From positions 1-49,336 of the forward strand of contig JBBPYR010000178.1 in NCBI GenBank assembly GCA_038199755.1: 49,336 bases of DNA, written 5' to 3'. Within the stretch, counting starts at the first letter, position 1. Every line of letters starts with the position of its first letter. Below, piece by piece: positions 41,422-49,336 of this stretch. The stretch comes from JBBPYR01 sp038199755 (GTDB lineage Bacteria; Chloroflexota; Ktedonobacteria; Ktedonobacterales; Ktedonobacteraceae). Made by a program: the position numbers and the translations under genes. The notes under the pieces are model-generated. The model did not search any database and had not been told where the DNA came from. It saw only the letters and a program-made list of their open reading frames with translations.

Positions 41422-42612
41422 TTAGAGTGTTTTCCCCGCTTCGTAGTGATTGCCGATCTTTTGTACAAGGCCTGTGAGCAGGGCGATACGAACGGGCAGA
41501 TAATCCAGTTCGATATATTCCCCTGAATTATGGGCGAGACCACCGCCCGCACCGAGACCATCAATGGTGGGTATGCCAAGCACGGCAGTGTTATTGGCGT
41601 CAGAGGCACCGCCGCTGCCCAGGTCCTCGATAGTGAGCCCCAGTTCGCTGCCAGCTTCTTTCGCCAGCTTGATCAGTTGCTCGTTTCGCCGTGAACGCTC
41701 AAAGGGTAGTGAGCGCATACTGCCGCTGAAGGTCGTTTTCGTACCCTCGATATGGGTCTTTGCCGCAACTTTACGCATTGCGGCCTCTATCAATTTCAAA
41801 CCTGTACGATCACTTGCACGCACATCCATGTCGAAGTAGGCGTAGTCGGGCACTACGTTGGTGCGCTCGCCGCCATGAATAAAACCAACACTGAGCGTGG
41901 TACCAGGTACAGTGCCATTGAGGGCTTGCATGGCCTGCACATGATAGGAGAGTTCGTGAATGGCGTTGCGCCCGCGCTGCGGCTCAACTCCTGCATGGGA
42001 GGCTACGCCTTCCACCTCGACGCGATATTGACCAGAACCACGCCGCGATGAGACGACCGTGCCGATGGCTCGTCCTGGCTCCAGCACGATGACCGCATCG
42101 GACTGTTTCGCGATCTCTTCTATCAATGGCTTACTAGCAGGTGAGCCAATCTCCTCGTCGCTGTTACAGATGAAGGTCACGCTCTGATAATTGGCCTGTT
42201 GAGCGGCTATGAGCAGGTGCAAACCATACAGGCCGATCAGGATACCCGACTTCATATCCAGTACGCCGGGGCCTGTAGCGATGCGCTCGCCATTGCGCTG
42301 TGAGATGGTAAACGGGCGCCGTGCCGCATCTCCATCCGGTAGCACCGTGTCGGTATGGCCGATCAGGAGAATGCGCGCACCTGTGGACAAACTGCCTCTG
42401 TGCGTGGCAACAAGATGATCACCATATTCTTGCTGACGATCAAGTGAGGTATCAAAGCCAAAGTCACGAAACCTATCCTGCAAATAGGCTACCACGCGAT
42501 CCACCCCCGCCTTTGTGTAGGTGCCAGAGTCGATATTAACGATGGCTTGTAAGTCCGCGAGATACGGTTCCATAATGCTTTCAGCTTGTTCAACTAGAGG
42601 CTGCTTCTTCAT
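41422..42612 (-). CDS. M20 family metallopeptidase (CPG2/ArgE/DapE-like)
   Basis: A 396-residue zinc amidohydrolase. Ligands and catalytic residues can be traced: LIGHTDTVLPDG (His, Asp), GVLDMKSG (bridging Asp), NSDEEIGSP (general-base Glu pair), VLEPGRA (Glu region), and LAHNSGEY (His) at the C-terminus. The middle dimerisation domain contains VEGVASHAGVEPQRGRNAI. It most resembles carboxypeptidase G2-like enzymes, which release amino acids from N-acyl or folate-type compounds. GGGAG is 8 nt before ATG 42612; the in-frame ATG 42627 is an alternative. It is the middle gene of an operon between a CoA-transferase and an aminotransferase. Confidence 0.92.
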   Translation of the reverse strand: MKKQPLVEQAESIMEPYLADLQAIVNIDSGTYTKAGVDRVVAYLQDRFRDFGFDTSLDRQQEYGDHLVATHRGSLSTGARILLIGHTDTVLPDGDAARRPFTISQRNGERIATGPGVLDMKSGILIGLYGLHLLIAAQQANYQSVTFICNSDEEIGSPASKPLIEEIAKQSDAVIVLEPGRAIGTVVSSRRGSGQYRVEVEGVASHAGVEPQRGRNAIHELSYHVQAMQALNGTVPGTTLSVGFIHGGERTNVVPDYAYFDMDVRASDRTGLKLIEAAMRKVAAKTHIEGTKTTFSGSMRSLPFERSRRNEQLIKLAKEAGSELGLTIEDLGSGGASDANNTAVLGIPTIDGLGAGGGLAHNSGEYIELDYLPVRIALLTGLVQKIGNHYEAGKTL

Positions 42613-42631
42613 GCCATGATCTCCCATTCGT

Positions 42632-43813
42632 TTAAATTACGCCATTTGTTTGGAACTGTGCGATATCTGTATCGTTATAGCCTACTAAGCGCAACATCTC
42701 TGCCGTATGCTGACCAAGCGTAGGCGGCGCGTAGCGTTGTTCGTTGCTGACAGCAGATATGCGTGGAAAGCTAGGGATGGTACGAAAGGCGGCATCGCCC
42801 TCGCCACTGCTCACACTGTTACCACGAGCCTGTGCATGGGGATCGTTCAGGGCTTCGTCGATGGTATAAACGGGTCCAACACAGGCATCAATATCGGCGA
42901 GTTCAGCGATCCACTCGTCACGAGACTTCGTTTTGAAGATGCCGCGTAAGATGTTCATGGCTTCTTCGCGCTCAACAGCGCCGTGCGGAGTATGGAAAGG
43001 CAAAAGTTCCAGATGTCCAATATACGTGCAGAAGGTGTGCCAGAACTTCGGCTCTAATGCCGCGAGTGTGACGTGCTTACCATCTTTGGTCTCATAGATG
43101 TTGTAGCAGGGGAGCCAGCCATCTAAGGTTGAGTGTCCAGGTAGCGGTGCTTGCTGCGTATTAAAATAGCTACTGGTCGTGAGAGGCAGCAAAGACATCA
43201 CACCCTCCGTCATTGACACATCGATCATGCGTCCCTCGCCCGTCTGTGCCCGCCCAACCAATGCGCTCAAAATGCCGATGACCGACATATAGCTTCCACC
43301 AGCAAGATCACCAAGCTGAGTAGGGGGCATGGTAGGCTCACCATCGGGTGCGCGATTATAATGCAGCAGGCCCGCGTAACCAGCGTAGTTGAGATCATGG
43401 CCTGCCCGCAGGCGATAGGGGCCAGTCTGCCCATAGCCACTGATGGCGCAATAAATAATACCCTTGTTGACCTCTTTGAGTTGCTCATAGCCCAAGCCCA
43501 GGCGTTCCAGTACGCCGGGGCGAAAGCTTTCTAGCACGACATCAGAGGCACGCACCAGCCGTAAAAAGACCTCGCGTCCCTGCTCCGTTTTGAGGTTGAG
43601 TGTTATACTGCGCTTATTGCGATTGATTGCCAGAAAAAATAGGCTCATACCACCAGGGCCATGGGGCGGCATGGTGCGCCCATAATCGCCGCTTCCTGGC
43701 TCTTCGACTTTGATGACATCCGCGCCAAAGTCTGCCATCATCTGTGAAGCATAGGCACCTGGCAGGAGCCGTGATAGATCAAGAATACGAACGCCACTGA
43801 GAGGCTCATTCAT
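42632..43813 (-). CDS. CaiB/BaiF (class III) CoA-transferase family protein
   Basis: A 393-residue member of the class III CoA-transferase family, which moves CoA between carboxylic acids or racemises acyl-CoAs. The start GVRILDLSRLLPGAYASQMMADFGADVIKVE is diagnostic, and the catalytic Asp is that of QLGDLAGGSY. RNKRSITLNLKTEQGREVFLRLV and DVVLESFRPGVLERLGLGY are also conserved. The C-terminal tail holds the small swivel domain. GGGGA is 7 nt before ATG 43813. The M20 peptidase follows at about 20 bases, so the operon may act on an acyl-amino acid or similar compound. Confidence 0.92.
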   Translation of the reverse strand: MNEPLSGVRILDLSRLLPGAYASQMMADFGADVIKVEEPGSGDYGRTMPPHGPGGMSLFFLAINRNKRSITLNLKTEQGREVFLRLVRASDVVLESFRPGVLERLGLGYEQLKEVNKGIIYCAISGYGQTGPYRLRAGHDLNYAGYAGLLHYNRAPDGEPTMPPTQLGDLAGGSYMSVIGILSALVGRAQTGEGRMIDVSMTEGVMSLLPLTTSSYFNTQQAPLPGHSTLDGWLPCYNIYETKDGKHVTLAALEPKFWHTFCTYIGHLELLPFHTPHGAVEREEAMNILRGIFKTKSRDEWIAELADIDACVGPVYTIDEALNDPHAQARGNSVSSGEGDAAFRTIPSFPRISAVSNEQRYAPPTLGQHTAEMLRLVGYNDTDIAQFQTNGVI

Positions 43814-43898
43814 CAATGTTTCCCCTTCATTGGATAGTTTTTTGTTGCTGTATTGCTAGGGTATCAGCCAGAAGATGCAATGTCAATGTTATACGGGC

Positions 43899-43954
43899 GC
43901 CACAAGAGGAAAGGCCGCATCACCAATCGGCGATGCGGCCTTTCCTCTTGTGGC
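43899..43954. terminator. Perfect 23-bp hairpin after the lipoprotein gene
   Basis: Arms 43899-43921 and 43932-43954 are exact reverse complements around a 10-base loop. It begins 9 bases past the lipoprotein stop (minus strand) and precedes the CoA-transferase promoter region. No U-tract follows on the minus strand. Confidence 0.8.
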
Positions 43955-43963
43955 ACTTTGTTG

Positions 43964-45307
43964 CTAGTACATGGTCGTCCAGCCGACGCTGAAGACGCTA
44001 CCACGACTGGCGAACGCAATGGTTTGGGGATTACCGCCATTGAGCGAGCCAAGCACAATCGTCTGCATACTCGTATTGTTGTCCTTTGTCTGGAGCATAT
44101 ACGATTTGCCATCGCGTGAGACAGTAGACCACGGGAACTGGCTGTACGGGCTGGTTGAGTACGATGCCGTCGCTGCTATGTCAAACAACACCTTGCGATT
44201 TGAACCATCAGTGTTCAGCGTCCAAACCTGAGTGTTGTAAGTCTGGTTGGTGCTGATATAACGTTGACCCACGATGAACAATGTGCGTGCGCTGATAGCG
44301 CGTAGCTGTTCGGCACAGATGGTTGGTGCCTGGTGATAGAGGGTATGTTGCGCCCCACCTGTTGCAGGCTCTGACCAGATGGTGGTATCAAACGGGCTAT
44401 TTGCGGTCAAACAATAGCTAACAAACAACTGTTTGGCGTCATAGCTGCTATCGAATGACAAGAAGCTAAAGCGTATCGCGTGCTCCAATATTTTCTTGAG
44501 CGAGCTTCCATTTGTGGTTGCGTTATGCTGCGTATCGAGCAGGTACAGAACCGCTGGCGGTGGCGGTCCCTGACGACCGTAACGCACCACGTATGCCCGC
44601 GTGTTATCTAACCATGTGACCACGGTGTAGCTGTACAGAGGATCGGCAATCTGTAGCTCAGTATGCAGTTTGCCTGTTGCCACATTCAGCAGCGTAATCG
44701 TGCTGGTGCCTCCGTCTCCCGGATTGACAGCGGTATCCGTCGCAAAAAGCACTGATTTCTGGTCGGTGGTCCACTGTACGCTGCTCACAGCCAGCTTCGC
44801 GGGGAAGCAGTACAAGGTTTGCAGGCCCTGACCATCCATACGTACCAGTTGCAGTGCCGCGCTATGCTTTGCGTCACCGCGTGGATCGATCTGGCTCAGG
44901 AACAAGATCCACTGCCCATCGGTCGAGACCTGCGCATTGCTGATCGAGAGGCCACTGGTGGCAATCACCGTCTTTTGACCTGTGACCACATCATAGCGTT
45001 TCAGATGTCCAAAAGCGGTTGATGTGTTAAGTGGTATCTCATTATAAATGTAGACCATATTTTGATGCTTGCCCAGACTCAACGTTCGCATCACTGCCGC
45101 CCGTGCGCTACCATCAGCGGGACAACTCGTTTGGGTCGGGGGCATGGGCACCGTTTGCACCGTCGCTGTATTGTTTGCCATACTTACCGCAGCCGCATTC
45201 AAGCCAGGCTGAAAGCTACAAGCGGAGAGTAGCACAATAAGACAGGTGCCGATCAAACCCATCAGCACCGCGATAGAATGTTTTGTCGAAACATGTTTCA
45301 TAATCAT
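43964..45307 (-). CDS. Lipoprotein with TolB/WD-like beta-propeller
   Basis: A 447-residue secreted lipoprotein. The first 35 residues form a type II signal peptide (basic start, hydrophobic core, lipobox LLSACS), so Cys30 would be lipidated and the protein anchored outside the membrane. The rest is a six- or seven-bladed propeller of the TolB/PD40 kind: VSTDGQWILFLSQIDP, VQWTTDQKSVLFATDT and VSRDGKSYMLQTKD mark individual blades. No catalytic motif is visible. AGGAT is 8 nt before ATG 45307. Function unknown; a binding or scaffolding role is likely. Confidence 0.82.
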   Translation of the reverse strand: MIMKHVSTKHSIAVLMGLIGTCLIVLLSACSFQPGLNAAAVSMANNTATVQTVPMPPTQTSCPADGSARAAVMRTLSLGKHQNMVYIYNEIPLNTSTAFGHLKRYDVVTGQKTVIATSGLSISNAQVSTDGQWILFLSQIDPRGDAKHSAALQLVRMDGQGLQTLYCFPAKLAVSSVQWTTDQKSVLFATDTAVNPGDGGTSTITLLNVATGKLHTELQIADPLYSYTVVTWLDNTRAYVVRYGRQGPPPPAVLYLLDTQHNATTNGSSLKKILEHAIRFSFLSFDSSYDAKQLFVSYCLTANSPFDTTIWSEPATGGAQHTLYHQAPTICAEQLRAISARTLFIVGQRYISTNQTYNTQVWTLNTDGSNRKVLFDIAATASYSTSPYSQFPWSTVSRDGKSYMLQTKDNNTSMQTIVLGSLNGGNPQTIAFASRGSVFSVGWTTMY

Positions 45308-45537
45308 AGAAGAAAATCCTTTTTCAGAAGAACCTCTTTTTCATAGAAATTGAACGCATTACAAAAGGTTAGAGAAGTGTTCCATCCAATAGACGCACTT
45401 CATGGCTGTTTTTTTGCATTGCTGCTCGCTCCCTTACAGATTGCCTATACTACCTAATACACTTTGTGGGCAAATCATCGCTTGCTTTTTTGCATGTGAT
45501 ACAATCCCTACAAAAGAAACGTGAGGAGAATTTCGCA

Positions 45538-46479
45538 ATGTCAATCGCAATCGTGGTGCATGGAGGAGCTGGCTCTCTTACACCTGATCGTGTGGAGGCG
45601 GTACAGCAGGGTTGTCGTGAGGCCGTGCTCATCGGCTGGCACTTGTTACAAAATGGTGGAAGTGCCATGGATGCGGTGGAAGCCGCGGTCCGCGCCCTTG
45701 AAGATGATCCTAACTTTAATGCAGGCACTGGTTCATGCCTCAACGCCGATGGCTATGTGGAGACTGACGCGGGCATTATGGAAGGCCACACTCTACAGGT
45801 TGGAGCCGTGGCAGGAGTCGAGCGCATCAAAAATCCGATCACGTTAGCTCGTAAGGTGCTGGCAAGCCCACATATACTGCTGGTGGGACGTGGGGCGCAA
45901 GAATTCGCGTTAGCAAATGATATGCATCTGTGCAAACACCACGAGCTGATTACTGAGCGGCAATATAACAACTGGCTGAAGGTGCGTGAGGAACAAAAAC
46001 TCCACCTGGGCAAAGAAGAGCCGCGCTACCATCGGATTGAGATTGGCAAGGTTGGCGAACAAAGCGAGGAAAAGCACGGTACCGTTGGAGCGGTTGCCAT
46101 CGATGCCCAGGGCCGACTGGCGGCAGCGACCTCAACTGGCGGCATTCCCAATAAATATCCAGGCCGTGTTGGTGATTCTCCCTTGGTTGGTTGTGGTTTC
46201 TACGCCGACGAGCGGGCCGCTATTTCCTGCACAGGACACGGCGAAGACTTTACGCGCCTGCTGATTGCCAAACGTGCCGCCGATTTTGCTGCCCAAGGCA
46301 TGACTGCACGAGATGCAGCTTCTTCTGCCATCGGAGTCCTCGGCGAAAAGGCAACGGGGCTCGGCGGCTTAATTATGGTGGATCGTCTGGGAAATGTGGG
46401 CTTTGCCTGGAATAGTTCGCACATGTCCTATGCATATATCCTTGATAATGGCATGACGGAACCAATAGCGGGAGTATAA
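45538..46479 (+). CDS. Isoaspartyl peptidase/L-asparaginase (Ntn hydrolase)
   Basis: A 313-residue plant-type asparaginase, self-processing. It starts SIAIVVHGGAGS, as in the family, and the cleavage site and catalytic nucleophile is Thr182 in EKHGTVGAVAIDAQG; the precursor would split into alpha and beta chains there. GGIPNKYPGRVGDSPLVGCGFYAD and SCTGHGEDF are the other family blocks. It degrades isoaspartyl dipeptides and asparagine. GAGGAG is 9 nt before ATG 45538; the longer frame from 45466 is not supported. The MazG gene follows 5 bases later. Confidence 0.92.
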   Translation: MSIAIVVHGGAGSLTPDRVEAVQQGCREAVLIGWHLLQNGGSAMDAVEAAVRALEDDPNFNAGTGSCLNADGYVETDAGIMEGHTLQVGAVAGVERIKNPITLARKVLASPHILLVGRGAQEFALANDMHLCKHHELITERQYNNWLKVREEQKLHLGKEEPRYHRIEIGKVGEQSEEKHGTVGAVAIDAQGRLAAATSTGGIPNKYPGRVGDSPLVGCGFYADERAAISCTGHGEDFTRLLIAKRAADFAAQGMTARDAASSAIGVLGEKATGLGGLIMVDRLGNVGFAWNSSHMSYAYILDNGMTEPIAGV

Positions 46480-46484
46480 ATGCT

Positions 46485-46850
46485 ATGCGGACACTACGTG
46501 ATGTACAGCAAGAAATAGACACGCTTATAAAAGATGAGTGGCAAAGTCATTATTGGTCGCCGCTCTCTAGCTTGGCACGCATCACCGAAGAGGTAGGAGA
46601 ATTAGCACGCGAAATCAATCATAGCTATGGAGAGAAGCCAAAGAAGGCGAGTGAGGACGCGGGCAGTGTCGCCGCTGAAATAGGTGATGTGCTCTATATC
46701 CTCGCATCACTCGCGAATTCACTGGAGATTGATCTGGACGAGGCCTTTAGTATCGTTATGGCAAAGTATCGTCAACGCGACGCGAAACGCTGGCAACCCG
46801 ACCAAGCATCAGTGCAGGACATTGAGCGCAATCACATAACCGAAGACTAA
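46485..46850 (+). CDS. MazG-type nucleotide pyrophosphohydrolase
   Basis: A 121-residue all-alpha NTP pyrophosphatase. The metal-binding pattern is LARITEEVGELAREI (EExxE) and AEIGDVLYILASLANSL (ExxD). A Lys-rich loop (YGEKPKKASEDAGS) lies between them. Such small MazG proteins remove aberrant or signal nucleotides. GGGAG is about 10 nt before ATG 46485. The gene runs 42 bases into the 3' end of the pseudokinase gene on the opposite strand. Confidence 0.9.
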   Translation: MRTLRDVQQEIDTLIKDEWQSHYWSPLSSLARITEEVGELAREINHSYGEKPKKASEDAGSVAAEIGDVLYILASLANSLEIDLDEAFSIVMAKYRQRDAKRWQPDQASVQDIERNHITED

Positions 46851-47993
46851 GAAAATGATAAAAACGATAATGCTGATGACAATCAGTAATGGCACACTCC
46901 AACCTGATTTCGGCGTTGCTGTTTGACTTTGTTGTAGTTGTTGTGATTGTTGCGGATAAACACCTTGACGCGCCGTGGCGAGCTTCAACGATATATCTGC
47001 AACTGTTGGGGTCGCGGGTGTATTATCTATTGGGGGGAGTTGTTTTGATGGCTCAGGCATTGCACTGAATGCAGCCAGATTGGTGCCGGTCTGTGCTGTT
47101 TCGCGTGTGGGTAATGCGGTGACGAGTTTGCCCGTTCCTGCCATTGGTGCTGATCGTGGCATCGCACCATCCTCCAGCGGATAGCTGGCTGGCGGCGTGA
47201 CACTCTTAGATGCGTAGCTCTCGGTTAAAGGCTTGAGCGCACTATAAAGAGCCTCCACGGTTTCAATGTGCATTGGGTGCTCGCGAATAAGTGTCCGTGC
47301 GATAACATCGCATAGCTCAGGAGGAACAGTACGCAGGAAACGCAAACGTCCATCAGGTGGTGGCTCTACAAACGTTGCTCCCGCGTTGTGTCCTGATGAG
47401 ATTTGATACAGCAAAATGCCTGTTGCACGTGTATCATCGGCCTGTCTCCCATCGCTCATTTGTCCCCAGGGCAGTTCGCGGTTGGCTAGTGGCAAGCCCT
47501 CACCACCTACTACACTCCACCGTTCAAAGTAATCCATGTCGCTGGGTAGCGCAAAATTGTTGATGCGTACCAACCCTATGTGATCGCGTATAAGAGCTTC
47601 TGGTGTCAGATCACCATGACAAATGCGGCGGCTTGAGCTACTAGCATACAGTAACGCTTGGCATATTTGCACGCCAAATTCCGCCACTTGATACGGCGTT
47701 TGCTGCACCTGTAAAAGTGTGCTGAAGTCTTCCCCGTCGATGTATTCCTGCACAATATACATTTTATCAGGCTCGATAATCAGATCATAGGTGCCAACGA
47801 TGTTGGGGTGAGAAAATTGCGCGGTGGTACGAATAGCAGCACGATAGGCCGGAATGTGCTCGGCTGGCACAACCTTGACTGCAACCGCTCGTTGTAATAC
47901 CTGATCGGTTCCTTGATAAACAGTACAATACATTCCCTGCTTAATGAGCCGTTGCAGGAAATAGCGTTTGTGAATAACCCGGCCTGTTTCCAC
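46809..47993 (-). CDS. Membrane-anchored Ser/Thr kinase-like protein, likely pseudokinase
   Basis: A 394-residue protein with a kinase domain at about 10-265 and one C-terminal membrane helix (VPLLIVISIIVFIIFLVFGYV). The Lys of VAVKVV (K40) and the Glu-rich helix remain, but the glycine loop is weak (LIKQGMYCTVY), the catalytic loop is HGDLTPEAL (normally HRDLKPEN), and DFG is replaced by NNFAL. APE is not clear. It therefore probably signals without phosphotransfer, or does so poorly. A Ser/Thr/Pro-rich linker of about 100 residues follows. The start is GTG 47993 with AGAGG 6 nt upstream. It is 24 bases downstream of the ROK gene and on the same strand. Confidence 0.82.
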   Translation of the reverse strand: METGRVIHKRYFLQRLIKQGMYCTVYQGTDQVLQRAVAVKVVPAEHIPAYRAAIRTTAQFSHPNIVGTYDLIIEPDKMYIVQEYIDGEDFSTLLQVQQTPYQVAEFGVQICQALLYASSSSRRICHGDLTPEALIRDHIGLVRINNFALPSDMDYFERWSVVGGEGLPLANRELPWGQMSDGRQADDTRATGILLYQISSGHNAGATFVEPPPDGRLRFLRTVPPELCDVIARTLIREHPMHIETVEALYSALKPLTESYASKSVTPPASYPLEDGAMPRSAPMAGTGKLVTALPTRETAQTGTNLAAFSAMPEPSKQLPPIDNTPATPTVADISLKLATARQGVYPQQSQQLQQSQTATPKSGWSVPLLIVISIIVFIIFLVFGYVIALNVLH

Positions 47994-48017
47994 TCTAAGC
48001 CTCTTACATCATAATGC

Positions 48018-49085
48018 TTACATGTCCTGTAATGCCAGCGTTACCGCCCCCGTCAAGTTGGCCTCACTGCCAAGGCTTCCCTGGACGATCCGCAGTGATT
48101 GTGTTGCGGCTGGCAAACACAACTCTTCGATACGAGCCCGCAGTGGTGCGATGAGCAACTCACCTGCTTGCGCCACAGGCCCGCCAAGAATAATCATTCC
48201 TGGATTCATTAAATGAACGATGTTGGCAAGGGCAATACCTAGATAGGTATGTACCTCTTGCACGATGTGCTGAGCAATCACATCTCCAGCTGCTGCTAGT
48301 TGATAGATCTGATCTACCGTAATGCTTTCTGCTCGTGCCCCTGTGATTTTGCGAATGGCTGCTACCGTCTCAGGATATTCAACGGAGAGGCCGATCATCG
48401 TTCGTACAATGGCCTGCGCCGATGCTATAGCTTCGAGATGCCCAAAACGACCACACGAACACTTGGGACCACCCTCTTTTACCATTATGTGCCCGATCTC
48501 GCCCGCCGTACAGGTTGCGCCGTGATAAATTCTTCCATTTACCACCAGGCCGCCGCCGATGCCACGTCCCAAACCAACGTAGAGCACATTGCGCTCACCC
48601 ATTCCCACGCCGCGTCGCACTTCGGCAAGAGCCGCCGCATTCGCATTGTTATCAATGATACAAGGAACAGCAAGCCGATCAGAGTAATAATCCTGTAGCG
48701 GGAAATTATTCCACCCATGCGCGTGATGGAGTGTGCGTACGATTCCTTGAGCGGCATCAACTAGCCCACCAACCGCAATTCCCACGCGCAGCACACGTTC
48801 GCCGTGCAATTGCTCTGGGCGCAATAACTCGCTGAGCATTTCATTGACGATCTCTAAAACGGTTGCCGTATCTGGGACATATTCTAAAGGACGACGGATG
48901 CGATGCACGATCTTTCCATCAAGATCCGCTAATGCCACTGATTGCCTCGCTCCACTCCCACTGATTTCAATTCCTACCACATAGCCCTGGGTTGCGAGTA
49001 GCTTACCTGTCGTTCTTTGTGGCACAGGTTGTCCTCCGAAGTTGGAGTGGGCAATGTTTGTACCATCGTTATACTCTGTAGGCAT
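48018..49085 (-). CDS. ROK family sugar kinase-like protein
   Basis: A 355-residue member of the ROK family (repressor/ORF/kinase). The ATP site is VVGIEISGSGARQSVALADLDG, the sugar site IIDNNANAAALAEVRRG (Asp of the DNNAN run is catalytic), and the second phosphate site YVGLGRGIGGGLV. The zinc motif is partly kept (GHIMVKEGGPKCSCGRFGHLEAIAS). No helix-turn-helix precedes it, so it is a kinase rather than a regulator; glucose is the likely substrate. GAGG is about 7 nt before ATG 49085. The pseudokinase gene follows. Confidence 0.88.
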   Translation of the reverse strand: MPTEYNDGTNIAHSNFGGQPVPQRTTGKLLATQGYVVGIEISGSGARQSVALADLDGKIVHRIRRPLEYVPDTATVLEIVNEMLSELLRPEQLHGERVLRVGIAVGGLVDAAQGIVRTLHHAHGWNNFPLQDYYSDRLAVPCIIDNNANAAALAEVRRGVGMGERNVLYVGLGRGIGGGLVVNGRIYHGATCTAGEIGHIMVKEGGPKCSCGRFGHLEAIASAQAIVRTMIGLSVEYPETVAAIRKITGARAESITVDQIYQLAAAGDVIAQHIVQEVHTYLGIALANIVHLMNPGMIILGGPVAQAGELLIAPLRARIEELCLPAATQSLRIVQGSLGSEANLTGAVTLALQDM

Positions 49086-49134
49086 GTCCTCTCCTCACTT
49101 TTGTTTGTAAATATACGACGCCTTTTTAATCGAT

Positions 49135-49145
49135 ACGTGACACGT
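49135..49145. promoter_or_regulatory. Palindrome ACGTG-A-CACGT upstream of the ROK gene
   Basis: A perfect palindrome with a single central base lies about 50 bases before the ROK start. Related TACGTA text occurs near 49178. This is operator-like, but the binding protein is unknown. The remaining 190 bases to the window end show no gene. Confidence 0.3.
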
Positions 49146-49336
49146 TAATAAGATGCCGTGTATTGGTGTATATACGCTCTTTACGTACGATGGGGACACT
49201 CATTGTGACAGCGTGGTTAGTATATCATATGCATACACAGAAGCATAGCCTGCTAGGACTCTAGCACAATTACAAAGAGAGTCTACTTATAGGAAGTCTT
49301 GCGGGTGGACTCCCTTCCTGCTACAATACGGCGCAG

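Overview
The window looks like chromosomal DNA of a Gram-positive-type, high-gene-turnover soil bacterium, most likely a Ktedonobacteria-like member of the Chloroflexota. This is inferred from the mix of families, not from a marker gene: two Uma2 proteins, an XRE-STAND-TPR regulator, several Ser/Thr kinases and pseudokinases, a deazaflavin-type nitroreductase, DUF2277, and a divergent sigma factor. No rRNA, tRNA, CRISPR array or intact insertion sequence was seen.

Layout. 1-4.7 kb: a sigma-54-type activator reads leftwards, and glmS reads rightwards behind a recognisable glmS self-cleaving ribozyme. 4.9-9.2 kb is a zone of small accessory genes and decay: a kinase pseudogene with an in-frame stop, a VOC protein, two Uma2 genes around a decayed strip, and a deazaflavin reductase whose 3' end is joined to a truncated RelE/HigB-type toxin in front of an intact antitoxin. 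9.3-16.2 kb: an XRE-STAND-TPR regulator is divergent from a compact operon of sigma factor, GMC oxidoreductase and patatin-like lipase that ends in a clear terminator. 16.4-21.1 kb: a 1471-residue beta-propeller/HEAT/STAND-ATPase gene whose 5' end is broken and whose 3' end abuts a truncated kinase start. 21.2-29.1 kb: a histidine phosphatase, DUF2277, a frameshifted VOC gene, RidA, a two-gene membrane glycosyltransferase operon, MaoC, a PAP2 remnant, HIT and HxlR.

29.2-37.2 kb is more conserved: an orphan ModC-like ABC ATPase, rsgA, a zinc-ribbon coiled-coil protein, a FabG-like reductase, and a guaA-NUDIX-methyltransferase operon. Upstream of rsgA I read a complete attenuator-like leader: a TTGACA promoter, a near-perfect Shine-Dalgarno, an unlisted 36-codon ORF, and an intrinsic terminator ending just before the rsgA ribosome site. 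37.5-40.2 kb is an AT-richer restriction-modification pair (C5 cytosine methyltransferase plus a PD-(D/E)XK nuclease). 40.2-49.1 kb holds a CoA-transferase/M20 peptidase/aminotransferase operon, a propeller lipoprotein, isoaspartyl peptidase with MazG, a membrane pseudokinase and a ROK sugar kinase.

Three intergenic hairpins with perfect 22-30 bp arms sit at or within about 10 nt of stop codons and lack U-tracts. Best candidates for something new: the rsgA leader, the sigma/GMC/patatin operon, the propeller-HEAT-STAND protein, and a small three-way-junction fold at 32684-32739.
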